Shown: positions 33,996 through 41,408 of the stretch, one piece after another
Position numbering within the stretch: position 1 is the first letter of the stretch
Layout: every line of letters starts with the position of its first letter
Assembly: GCF_000332355.1 (NCBI RefSeq)
Contig: NZ_KB235958.1
Coordinates: 3,140,800 to 3,182,207 of the forward strand
DNA: 41,408 nt
Origin: Baaleninema simplex PCC 7105
GTDB lineage: Bacteria > Cyanobacteriota > Cyanobacteriia > Cyanobacteriales > Geitlerinemataceae
Reading direction: 5' to 3'
Made by a program: the position numbers and the translations under genes
The notes under the pieces: model-generated
The model's database searches: none
Told to the model about the DNA's origin: nothing
Seen by the model: the letters and a program-made list of their open reading frames with translations, nothing else

Positions 33996-34288
33996 TACAG
34001 ATAAACAACCTCTGACAATATCCGTTCGCCAATTCGCGGTTTTAATCCAGCTTTATGAACAAAGTCCACTTTAACCCCTAAATTATCGCTGAGGTAATTC
34101 TCTAAGTTGACAAATTTCAGCAAGCTCGGCGTTTTAGAAAACTCCACCAGCACATCGATATCGCTGCTTTCCGTTTGCTCGTTCCTGACGTAAGAGCCAA
34201 AAATGCTGATTTCCCGAACCTGATAACGCTCCTGCAACGCCGATTTATACTGCACCAGCCATTGCTGAATTTCTTCAAGCGTTTTCAT
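33995..34288 (-). CDS. mntA: MntA-type nucleotidyltransferase antitoxin
   Basis: A 97-aa minimal nucleotidyltransferase with the GSx10DxD signature in [21 protein letters not shown]. In the MntA/HepT systems studied, MntA neutralises HepT by adding AMP to the Tyr of its RX4HXY motif. The gene sits directly upstream of hepT, sharing one base with its start position. Intact; ATG 34288 chosen over TTG 34291. Confidence 0.85.
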   Translation of the reverse strand: MKTLEEIQQWLVQYKSALQERYQVREISIFGSYVRNEQTESSDIDVLVEFSKTPSLLKFVNLENYLSDNLGVKVDFVHKAGLKPRIGERILSEVVYL

Positions 34289-34302
34289 CAATACTTAAGG
34301 TT

Positions 34303-34330
34303 TCACCACAGAGACACAGAGGACACAGAG
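34303..34330 (-). repeat. dispersed 28-bp CTCTGTGTCC repeat, copy 2
   Basis: Identical over 28 bp, in reverse orientation, to 23360-23387. It lies between mntA and flv1 and marks the right edge of the accessory island. Confidence 0.8.
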
Positions 34331-34385
34331 AATTAATTATAAAACAGGGAGAAGGTGGGCAATGCTGCCCACCCCGAAAAACGCC

Positions 34386-36110
34386 CTAATAATTGGTTCC
34401 CGATTTACGATGGTGAACGGCAGTTTTTGTATCCGGATCGAAAACGTTTCCGCTGTCAACTGTCGCGTAAACGAGCCAGTGGTCGCCGCATTCCATGCGG
34501 TTCTTCACTGTACAATCTAAATAGGCGATCGCATCTTTCAAAATCGGCGAACCGTTCTCCGATTCCTCTACGTTTACCCCCTCAAATCGGTCTTCTCCCG
34601 GCTTGAACGGCTTGAGAAAATGCTTCATCAAGCCCAGATGTTTGCCTTCTCCCAAAACATTTAACACGAACGGACGCTCGTGATGCAGTAACGATTCGAT
34701 CGCTCGTTCTTTGGCCACCGCAACCGTCAACCCCGGCGGGGAAAACGTCGCCTGAGATACCCAAGAGGCTAACATGGCACTTGACAAATCACCCTGTTTT
34801 GTGGTAAGCACGCACAGCGAACCGACGATGCGTCCCGTGGCTTGTTCGACGTTGCTGGCGGGTTGGCGGGGGGTGCGGACTTTCTTCGCTTTTTTCAGGG
34901 TTTGGGCGAAGTCGGTTCCGATTTCCTCGCAGGTTTTCAGCGTCACGTCCGTGGGTTTGAACTTGACGCGAATCGGGTCGAAGCCGAACTGATATCCGGC
35001 GTTGCGAAGTTTGCTTTCGAGGAGGTCGATCGCTTCCCCACTCCAGCCGAACGACCCGAACACCCCAGCCAACGCGGTTTTGGGAACGCTGGACAACACG
35101 ATACCCAACGCGGTTTGAATCTGCGTCGGGGCGTGACCGCCTAAAGTTGGAGAACCGATGATGAAGCCGGAACATTTCTCAACCACCGCTTGAATGTCTT
35201 CCGGGGCGGCGACTTCGCAGTTAATTGACTCCACCTGAACGCCAGCTTTCGTCAGTCCTCGGGCGATCGCCTGACCGATGGTCGCCGTGTTTCCGTAAGC
35301 AGACGCAAACAGCAACGCCACGGTCACATCTTTTCCTTTCTGTTCCTGACTCCACTGACGATAGGAATCGGTGAGTTCTTTCATCCCGTCGCGGACGATG
35401 GGGCCGTGACCGGGGGCGTAGAACTTAACTGGGGGAAGGGATGCGAGTTTGTCGAGGGCGGTTTCCACTTGACGGGCGTGGGGCGCCATCAGACAGTCGA
35501 AGTAGTAGCGGCGATCGTTGGCGTACACCGACCAGCCTTCGTCAAACACTTGGTCGCCGCAAACGTGCGCCCCGAAGAATTTGTCGGTGTAGAGAATCTG
35601 AGTTTTGGTGTCGTAGGTGGCGAGTCCGTCGGGCCATCTCGGCGTGGGCGTTGGGGTAAACAGCAAACGGTGTCCGTTCCCCAAGTTCAAGGTTTCTTCG
35701 CCGCGCATGACTTTGATTTTCACCTTACGGTCTTCCATGAACGATCGCAGGGCGATCGCACCAGGGTTGGAACAGACGAAGGTAATTTGCGGGGCGATGT
35801 CTAGTAAGGCTTTGAGAGTAACGACGCGGTTGGGGTTCACGTGACCGATGACGACAAAATCGATTTTAGTCACGTCGATACGCTGCTGGAGAGCCTCGAG
35901 GAAAATTTCCGTAAACGACTCGCCAGGAGGGTCGAAGAGGGCGGTTTTGTTGCTACGGATCAGGTAACTGTTGGCGGTGGTTCCCCGTTGTAGGGCGTAT
36001 TCGATTTCAAACCGCAACCGTCCCCAACTGCGCGATCGCACGATCGTTGTATTTTCTGCAATGGGTAAAACTTGAACGTCTCTCGGTCTTTCGATCGCAG
36101 TGGTAGTCAT
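34386..36110 (-). CDS. flv1: flavodiiron protein Flv1
   Basis: One half of the Flv1/Flv3 system, which reduces O2 to water with electrons from photosystem I (Mehler-like reaction) and protects it in fluctuating light. The 574-aa protein has the cyanobacterial class C layout: beta-lactamase-like diiron domain, flavodoxin domain (from about 265), and C-terminal flavin-reductase domain (from about 415). The diiron ligand motif HxExDH is replaced by HVNPNR (90-95), the hallmark of Flv1, so it depends on its Flv3 partner or on altered metal chemistry. ATG 36110 is preceded by AAAGAGA. It follows flv3 by 159 bp. Confidence 0.93.
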   Translation of the reverse strand: MTTTAIERPRDVQVLPIAENTTIVRSRSWGRLRFEIEYALQRGTTANSYLIRSNKTALFDPPGESFTEIFLEALQQRIDVTKIDFVVIGHVNPNRVVTLKALLDIAPQITFVCSNPGAIALRSFMEDRKVKIKVMRGEETLNLGNGHRLLFTPTPTPRWPDGLATYDTKTQILYTDKFFGAHVCGDQVFDEGWSVYANDRRYYFDCLMAPHARQVETALDKLASLPPVKFYAPGHGPIVRDGMKELTDSYRQWSQEQKGKDVTVALLFASAYGNTATIGQAIARGLTKAGVQVESINCEVAAPEDIQAVVEKCSGFIIGSPTLGGHAPTQIQTALGIVLSSVPKTALAGVFGSFGWSGEAIDLLESKLRNAGYQFGFDPIRVKFKPTDVTLKTCEEIGTDFAQTLKKAKKVRTPRQPASNVEQATGRIVGSLCVLTTKQGDLSSAMLASWVSQATFSPPGLTVAVAKERAIESLLHHERPFVLNVLGEGKHLGLMKHFLKPFKPGEDRFEGVNVEESENGSPILKDAIAYLDCTVKNRMECGDHWLVYATVDSGNVFDPDTKTAVHHRKSGTNY

Positions 36111-36139
36111 TTCTCTTTCACAGAACGGGGACAAACAGA

Positions 36140-36275
36140 GCCGGGGAGAAGGGGAGAGGGGGAGAAGGGGAGAAGGGGAGAGGGGGAGAAATTTTCAATG
36201 GTTTTCCCTCCTTATCTCATCACCTCATCATCCCCTCACTGGTGACTGGTGACTGGCGACTGGTGACTGTTAATA
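36140..36275. repeat. composite repeat between flv3 and flv1
   Basis: A purine tract of GGGGAGAA-type units (36140-36190), a short spacer, then iterated CTGGTGACTGGCGACTGGTGACTG (about 36238-36268). It is the same two-part arrangement as at 4863-5093, in the opposite orientation and shorter. It fills the flv3-flv1 gap and touches the flv3 stop codon. Confidence 0.85.
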
Positions 36276-38000
36276 GTGGTTTCCGACTTTTCGGTGGTGG
36301 ACGGCGGTTCGGGCTTCGGGGTTGGAAACGCGACCGTTATCGACGCTGCTGTAAACGATCCAGTGGTCGGAACAGTCCATGCGGCTGACAACAGTACATT
36401 CGAGATACGCTAAAGCGTCGGCGAGAATGGGCGAACCGTTGTTCGTAGGTTGGGTGTTCACGCCTTCAAAGCGATCGGCGCCGGGGGGGAATCGCTTTAA
36501 GAAGTGCTTCATCAAATGCTGGTAGTTCCCTTCTTCGAGGACGTTGAGAACGAAGCGATCGCCCACTTGCATCAACGATTCGATCGCTCGATCTTTCGCG
36601 ACCGCAATCGTCAATCCCAGAGGTTTGAAGCTGGCTTGCGAGACCCAGGACGCCAACATTCCACCGGCCACTTCTCCTTTTTGGGCGGTGATGATGTACA
36701 GTCCGCCGGACAGACGACCTAATGCTTTGTCGAGGTCGCTGTCGAGGGCTTTCATTTTTTTAATGGCGTCTTTGCGGGTCAGCAGTTGCGCCATGTCCGT
36801 CCCCGACTCTTCGCAGAGTTGGTAAGTGGCTTCGGTGGGAGTTTCGGTGATGCGGATGGGGTCGAAGCCGTTTTTAATTCCCAAATCCCGGAATTTCGTC
36901 ACCAGCGGGTCGATGGGTTCGTCGTCTCCGCCGTAACACTCGAAGATTCCTACAATTTGCTTGTCTTTGGCGGCGGCGAAAATGGTACTCACCGCGTCGA
37001 GGGTGGCTTTGCTTACGTCGCCGGACGCTGGAGGAGTTCCCAGGACGATTCCTGCGCTGCGGGCTACGATTTCGTGGACTTCTTGAGGATCGGCGATTTT
37101 TAAGTCCGTCATTTCTACGGCGACGCCGGTTTTAGTGATACCGTGGGCGATCGCTTGGGAGAGGCGATCGCTGTAGCCGTAATCGGAGATGTAAAAGACG
37201 GCGACGGTGGTTTCGGCTTGGGCTTTTTCGTTACTCCAATTCCAATAGCGTCCAGTGAGTTCGCCGACGTGGTGGCGCAACAGCGGCCCGTGTCCGGTGG
37301 CGATGGTGGTGATGTCGCCCAGTTTCTTCATGCGCTTCATGGCGGAAATGACCGATCGCGCGTTCGGGGCCATCAAGCATTCGTAATAGAAGCGGAAGTC
37401 CGGTTCGATTTTGTGGAGGTCTTCGTCGTAAGTCGCATCGGAACAGTAGTGCATTCCGAAGGCGTCGCAGGTGAACATGACCTGGGTGTGGCGATCGTAA
37501 CTGAAGATGGTGTCGGGCCAGTGCAGGTTGGGGGCGTTGACAAACTCCAGTACGTGACCGTTTCCGAGGTCGAGGGTGTCGCCGTTTTTCACCACTAGGC
37601 GATCGAACGGACGGTGAATCAGGTTTTCGAGGAATTGAATCGCCACTTTTGCACCTACGACCGTGGCGTTGGGGGCCAGTTCCAATACGTCTCGGACTAA
37701 GCCGCTGTGGTCGGGTTCGGTGTGGCTGATAACGAGATAATCAATGTTCGCGGGATCGATTTCCCCTTTGAGGGTATCGAGATAAAGTTGTCGGAATTTT
37801 TCATGGGAGGTATCGACCAGGGCGATTTTATCGCCGCGCACGAGGAAGGAGTTGTAGGTCGTTCCGTTTTGCAAGCCAAATTCGATATCGAATCGATCGC
37901 GATCCCAATCGAGCGATCGAATGGCCGTCGTGTCGGCGGCGATCGCTTCAACTTGCATCGTGAGGCGTTTTTGGGTAGGAGCGGCGGTTGCTACGACCAT
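36270..38000 (-). CDS. flv3: flavodiiron protein Flv3
   Basis: Partner of Flv1 in photoreduction of O2. The 576-aa class C flavodiiron protein keeps the canonical diiron ligands: HTEPDHSG (His93, Glu95, Asp97, His98), with further ligand residues in the metallo-beta-lactamase-like domain. Flavodoxin-like (about 265-405) and NAD(P)H:flavin-reductase-like domains follow. ATG 38000. The upstream region 38001-38189 has an AT-rich stretch suited to a promoter but no site I can name. Expected as the first gene of an flv3-flv1 operon. Confidence 0.95.
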   Translation of the reverse strand: MVVATAAPTQKRLTMQVEAIAADTTAIRSLDWDRDRFDIEFGLQNGTTYNSFLVRGDKIALVDTSHEKFRQLYLDTLKGEIDPANIDYLVISHTEPDHSGLVRDVLELAPNATVVGAKVAIQFLENLIHRPFDRLVVKNGDTLDLGNGHVLEFVNAPNLHWPDTIFSYDRHTQVMFTCDAFGMHYCSDATYDEDLHKIEPDFRFYYECLMAPNARSVISAMKRMKKLGDITTIATGHGPLLRHHVGELTGRYWNWSNEKAQAETTVAVFYISDYGYSDRLSQAIAHGITKTGVAVEMTDLKIADPQEVHEIVARSAGIVLGTPPASGDVSKATLDAVSTIFAAAKDKQIVGIFECYGGDDEPIDPLVTKFRDLGIKNGFDPIRITETPTEATYQLCEESGTDMAQLLTRKDAIKKMKALDSDLDKALGRLSGGLYIITAQKGEVAGGMLASWVSQASFKPLGLTIAVAKDRAIESLMQVGDRFVLNVLEEGNYQHLMKHFLKRFPPGADRFEGVNTQPTNNGSPILADALAYLECTVVSRMDCSDHWIVYSSVDNGRVSNPEARTAVHHRKVGNHY

Positions 38001-38189
38001 ACGATGACCTCTCTTACTATACGGTTTTTCTTTATTCGTCTCTTATTGTTACACATTTTTAACATAAGTTATGCTTTAAAAAACATATTAGTTGTATAAG
38101 TCGAAAAGGGGCGATCGCCGATCTCCACATCTCAGGCACGAACGGCATTTTAGGTCTTTTTGAGTATCTTCTCGAGGCAGAAGACGAGG

Positions 38190-38369
38190 TTATTTTGCGT
38201 TTAATTCTCGATTAATACACCGACGGTCTTGGGTATGTTGACAGACTCGTTTCCACAACATTTCGCGAGTTCCCGGTGCGCCGAAGGAAAACAATACGCG
38301 ATCGCCCATCGGGAGCTTTTGGATTTTCACCTTACAGACGGGACAAGTTTCACAGTTCAATTCGGACAT
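38190..38369 (-). CDS. small Cys-rich (zinc-ribbon-like) protein
   Basis: A 59-aa protein, MSELNCETCPVCKVKIQKLP with GDRVLFSFGAPGTREMLWKRVCQH and a final C. CETCPVC and two later Cys make a plausible zinc site. I recall similar short proteins in cyanobacteria without assigned function. ATG 38369 chosen; an earlier in-frame start at 38411 would add 14 residues with two more Cys. Lies upstream of flv3 on the same strand, 189 bp away. Confidence 0.65.
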   Translation of the reverse strand: MSELNCETCPVCKVKIQKLPMGDRVLFSFGAPGTREMLWKRVCQHTQDRRCINRELNAK

Positions 38370-38564
38370 AGCTAGAGGGTCACAGCAAATGCGATCGATT
38401 TTGTCCACCATACCCTCTCGTCCCCGTTTTCGGATCGATTTCGGGGTGTTGCGACGATTTTTCGTCCGTAGCGGTCGGTCTCAACCCGCGATGTTAGAAT
38501 TTCCGTAGAAGGGAATTTTTCTCAAGACTTCGCGCTTCACGTCTCGCCTCACTTCACCGTCACT

Positions 38565-39539
38565 ATGCCTCCGCAACGATCGAACGATACCCGAACCTTC
38601 GACCCTCAAGCGTTGACGCTGGTGTTTCGGGGAAGTCTGGGAATCGCGGCGTTGGGGGGTTTGTTTGCGTTGCTGACCGCCTCGAACGCAGTTTTACTCG
38701 ACGGGGCGCGAGCGCTGGTAGACGGAGTATTCGCACAGTTGCGACGGCGACTCGATCGACAATTTCAAAATCCCGAGGGCGATGCGATCTCCCTCTCCCA
38801 AGACACCCTCGAACTGATGTTAAACGTCGTGCAGAGCGCGATCGAGTTGGCGGTGTTGGCGTTGGCGGCGGCGTTGGCGTTGGTGACGATCGCCTCTGGT
38901 GGTCGCCCGATCGATTCCGGTATCGCCCTCGGTTACGGTGCGATCGTGGCCATCGTGGGGACGAACTGGGCGGCGAGATTGGGGAAAATCGCAGAAAAAA
39001 CCGGGTTGTCCGTGGTCGATCGCGAGGCGAAACGCTGGTTTAATCGCGGAATGACGGGATTACTGTTCGCGATCGCCTTTAGTGCAGCCTTTCTCACCGG
39101 AGACACCCTTCTCGAACCCCTGCGCTATCTCGATCCGATTTTAGTCTTGCTGATGGTGGCGGTGTCCGTCTCGCCATTGTGGAAATGGTTGCGACACAAC
39201 TGGACGCAACTGTTAGGCCATCACGTCGAAGGATTGCTAGAAAAGAAAGTGCATCGCATCCTCGATCGACCCCTGCGACTGATTCCCCATCAAGACGTGC
39301 GCCTCAAGATCGAACAACTCGGACGAGACGTGTACGTCGATCTCGATTTCCTGGTCTCCCCAGAAAACCAGTTTACCGACGAACTCCACGACCTCGATCG
39401 CATTCGGATGCTGTTGTACGAACGCCTTCACGTGGGAATTCCCAACCTCGTCCTCAACGTCAGCTTTACCGGCGATCGCGTTTGGATGGAACGAGCGATC
39501 GCCAACACCGATCGCGCGTCGTCAGAAACCCCGTCCTAG
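38565..39539 (+). CDS. cation-diffusion-facilitator-like membrane protein
   Basis: A 324-aa membrane protein with about five or six helices (first near 25-48, then 85-110, 120-142, 168-185, 190-208) and a soluble C-terminal domain (about 230-310) containing VYVDLDFLVSP and a TxELHDLDRIR stretch, like the ferredoxin-fold cytoplasmic domain of CDF metal exporters. The second CDF helix resembles LLDGARALVDGVFA, but the His/Asp metal site is not fully conserved, so transport of Zn, Fe or Mn is only an inference. Complete gene with an ATG start. Confidence 0.7.
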   Translation: MPPQRSNDTRTFDPQALTLVFRGSLGIAALGGLFALLTASNAVLLDGARALVDGVFAQLRRRLDRQFQNPEGDAISLSQDTLELMLNVVQSAIELAVLALAAALALVTIASGGRPIDSGIALGYGAIVAIVGTNWAARLGKIAEKTGLSVVDREAKRWFNRGMTGLLFAIAFSAAFLTGDTLLEPLRYLDPILVLLMVAVSVSPLWKWLRHNWTQLLGHHVEGLLEKKVHRILDRPLRLIPHQDVRLKIEQLGRDVYVDLDFLVSPENQFTDELHDLDRIRMLLYERLHVGIPNLVLNVSFTGDRVWMERAIANTDRASSETPS

Positions 39540-39627
39540 ACGAATTTCCGTAACTTCCCCGAACCAACGCGATCGAGTCATCCGGTATGCTAGGGATAGA
39601 GGCTTGGCAGCCCTCACCCAAAAATCT

Positions 39628-40239
39628 ATGACCACTCCATCCCAACTCCACGAACTGGCTCGCCAGGGGAATCCCAAGGCGATTTCCGCACTGTTAAACC
39701 AAGAATTAAAATCCGACGGACTTCGATCGAAGACGGCGTTAAAAGAAGGGTGCTTGCACGTCGTCCTCGAATCCGACGATAGCATCCCCGATCGCGCCAG
39801 ATGTCTCGATGTAGTGCGCGTGAAAGTCGTCAACTTAGAAATCGAAGGGGTCGATCGCGTGCGAGTTTACGGTCGTCGCAGCGGCGAAGACAAGGTGGAC
39901 TGGAATCAAGAGTTCGCCGTGGCCGTTGGCGGGTACTCCAACCTTCTCTTTTCCCATTCTCACGGTACGACGGGGTCTCCCGAGATGGATTCCCCTTCTC
40001 CCACGCCGACACCGCCGCCACCGAAACCGAAATCTCAAAAACCAGGTTCTCGCATTTTCGTTGGGGTGGCGATCGTCGTGGCGTTGATTCTGGTGACGAT
40101 CGGCGGTTTCGTCCTGTTACAGCAGTTTTCTAACGATTCGGATACGTCAAACGATATGTCAGACGTTGAGAAACGGTGGTTCGGATACGCGGCGATCGCT
40201 GACTCGAATCGGCGATACAGTGTTTTTGGGAGTCCTTGA
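39628..40239 (+). CDS. cyanobacterial membrane-anchored protein of unknown function
   Basis: A 203-aa protein. The N-terminal domain (about 1-95), QLHELARQGNPKAISALLNQ then CLHVVLESDDSIPD and VKVVNLEIEGVDRVRVYGR, is one I have seen repeatedly in cyanobacterial proteins, often ahead of a transmembrane helix; no function is established. A Pro/Ser linker (SPSPTPTPPPPKPK, about 120-135), one transmembrane helix (about 143-163) and a short outer tail follow. ATG 39628 chosen over TTG 39604. Possibly an N-in membrane protein. Confidence 0.7.
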   Translation: MTTPSQLHELARQGNPKAISALLNQELKSDGLRSKTALKEGCLHVVLESDDSIPDRARCLDVVRVKVVNLEIEGVDRVRVYGRRSGEDKVDWNQEFAVAVGGYSNLLFSHSHGTTGSPEMDSPSPTPTPPPPKPKSQKPGSRIFVGVAIVVALILVTIGGFVLLQQFSNDSDTSNDMSDVEKRWFGYAAIADSNRRYSVFGSP

Positions 40240-40255
40240 GTTTCGATCGCGATCG

Positions 40256-40480
40256 TCAGGCGACAGCGCCAACTGTACCGGGTTCAGGTAAAGGTTCTCC
40301 AGAGGCTTCGTAGGCCATAACCAACGATTCGAGGGCTTCAATGCCCTGGTTTACAGCTTCCTCGTAGGTTTCGCCGTGGGTGCGCCACTGCTGACCTGGA
40401 AAATTGGGAAAACCGACCAGAAAACAATTGTCCTCGTCTGACCACTGGATGACCATTTGATACTTAAGCTGGCTCGCCAT
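40256..40480 (-). CDS. HicB-family antitoxin-like protein, orphan
   Basis: A 74-aa protein, YQMVIQWSDEDNCFLVGFPN with a following GQQWRTHGETYEEAVNQGIEALES, the degraded RNase-H-like fold of HicB. It lacks a clear C-terminal DNA-binding domain, as in many cyanobacterial copies. No HicA toxin (short dsRBD-like gene) is seen on either side, so it is an orphan in this window or has another role. Confidence 0.8.
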   Translation of the reverse strand: MASQLKYQMVIQWSDEDNCFLVGFPNFPGQQWRTHGETYEEAVNQGIEALESLVMAYEASGEPLPEPGTVGAVA

Positions 40481-40534
40481 TTGGGTTTTCCTCTATCCTG
40501 TACGCCAGAACTGACCGCCACAGACGTTTGTAAC

Positions 40535-40585
40535 GGGTTCTCGAATCTCATACCCTGAAAAAGAATCGGTATGAGTTCAGAACCC
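40535..40585 (+). promoter_or_regulatory. hairpin over the start of the sulfurtransferase gene
   Basis: GGGTTCT (40535-40541) pairs with AGAACCC (40579-40585) and CTCATACC (40547-40554) with GGTATGAG (40568-40575), giving a two-part stem. The ATG at 40571 lies inside the stem; the next in-frame ATG (40586) starts just past it. It could sequester the start and act on translation. Confidence 0.45.
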
Positions 40586-41344
40586 ATGACAGACATTCCA
40601 ACACCCCTTGTTTCCGCCGATTGGCTGGCGCAACATCTCCGGCGTCGCGATCTCGTGATTGTCGATTGTCGCTTTTCTCTGGCCGAACCGGAACTCGGAC
40701 ATCAGAAATATCTCGCTTCGCACATTCCCGGTGCGTTCTACCTACACCTAGAACGAGATTTATCGAGTCCAGTCGGAGAACGCGGCGGACGCCATCCCCT
40801 CCCCAATCCCGACGAATTGGCGAAAAAGTTGAGTGCGATCGGCGTGACCTCCTCCGAAACCTTCGTTGTCGCCTACGACGACTCGAAATTTGCTTTTTCT
40901 GCTCGAGTGTGGTGGCTTTTACGCTACCTCGGACACGATCGCGTCGCCATTCTCGACGGCGGACTCACCCACTGGTTGGCCCGAGGCTACCCCGTCACCA
41001 CAGAATTACCCCAACCCCAACCGGGACAGTTTCAGGCGCGTCCCCGTTCCGAATCGGCGATCGATCTCAAACAACTGAAAGCCAGCAAAGACTCGCCGAA
41101 GGTGCTTCTCGTGGATTCCCGAGACGGCGATCGCTACCGTGGCGAACGAGAACCCATCGATCCCGTCGCCGGTTCGATTCCCGGTTCAGTTAACCTTCCC
41201 TGGAAAACTGTCACCAGCGACGACGGCTTGGCGCGATCGCCCCAATTCCAACGCCGACGCTGGCAGGACTTCGACGACACCAAAGAAGTCATCGTCTACT
41301 GCGGTTCTGGCGTCACCGCCTGCGTCAACATCCTTTCTCGCCAT
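40571..41344 (+). pseudogene. rhodanese-type sulfurtransferase, interrupted near its 3' end
   Basis: A two-domain rhodanese of the thiosulfate/3-mercaptopyruvate sulfurtransferase type, which passes a sulfane sulfur to a thiophilic acceptor. Domain 1 has SADWLAQHL and SHIPGAFYLHLE; domain 2 has LLVDSRDGDRYRGEREPIDP and the catalytic loop VIVYCGSGVTAC with the active-site Cys. The family pattern holds to ILSRHL, then breaks at 41345, where a sequence resembling an IS200/IS605 terminus begins. About 20-30 residues of the usual C-terminus are missing. The start may be ATG 40571 or 40586. The active site is intact, so a truncated but partly functional protein is possible. Confidence 0.75.
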
Positions 41345-41408
41345 TTGACATCCTCTCCCAGCAACCCTATCGGGTATGCAGGGAGATTCCCTGGTTCACA
41401 CCAAGGAT
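41345..41408. mobile_element. probable end of an IS200/IS605-type element, runs off the window
   Basis: TTGACATCCTCTCCCAGCAA then CCCTATCGGGTATGCAGGGAGATTCC resembles the conserved terminus of cyanobacterial IS605-type elements: TTGA target-like end, GACATCCTC, then an imperfect stem (TCTCCC with GGGAGA, plus an inner CCC..GGG hairpin) and GATTCC. No transposase can be seen because the window ends at 41408. Confidence 0.55.

Noticed and set aside
40351-40596. Possible HicA partner in the minus-strand frame next to HicB
   Set aside because: The frame overlaps hicB out of phase and has none of the HicA features (short dsRBD fold with a conserved His).

Overview
The window is chromosomal DNA from a cyanobacterium, moderately GC-rich. 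The octamer GCGATCGC (HIP1) and its core CGATCG recur throughout, and the window carries cyanobacterial marker genes: chlorophyll synthase, a Psb35-like photosystem II assembly factor, a flavodiiron Flv1/Flv3 pair, and a kinase combining an ethylene-receptor-like sensor with a bilin-type GAF domain. The species cannot be fixed from the sequence alone.

Layout. 0-5 kb: a BON-domain remnant, then convergent glgA (+) and glgP (-) sharing one hairpin terminator, followed by a purine/pyrimidine low-complexity tract. 5.1-10 kb: a large hybrid histidine kinase (ethylene-binding domain, PAS, CBCR-like GAF, HisKA/HATPase, REC) overlapping by 11 bp a REC-GGDEF-EAL response regulator. This pair is the most interesting system here: a probable light and/or ethylene input coupled to cyclic-di-GMP turnover. 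10.3-14.2 kb: a hypothetical gene with its own terminator, tRNA-Ala(GGC), a small membrane protein, hisF, a solitary TnpB element, and a YebC-family gene. 14.3-18.5 kb: minus-strand run chlG, class A PBP, psb35-like, bioY. 18.7-23.3 kb: Trm1, an AAA+ ATPase fragment cut by a small inverted-repeat element, and a transketolase/phosphoketolase-like gene. 23.6-28 kb: threonine synthase with a MoaD/ThiS-like partner, a second MoaD-like gene, an LRR fragment and hisC.

28-34.3 kb is an accessory island. It holds an AT-rich methyltransferase, a Uma2 gene split by an IS30-family element, at least three MITE-like repeats, and a dense set of toxin-antitoxin loci at different stages of decay: a truncated MazF, an antitoxin with a toxin stub, an antitoxin with two amber stops, an intact PemK/MazF pair, an orphan antitoxin, and MntA/HepT with an ACG in place of the start codon and an altered C-terminus. 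34.4-38 kb carries flv3-flv1 (Mehler-like O2 photoreduction). The right end holds a small Cys-rich protein, a CDF-like membrane protein, a membrane-anchored cyanobacterial protein, an orphan HicB, and a rhodanese-type sulfurtransferase broken near its 3' end by what looks like an IS200/IS605-type terminus running off the window.

All family assignments come from reading motifs in the translations; no database searches were run.
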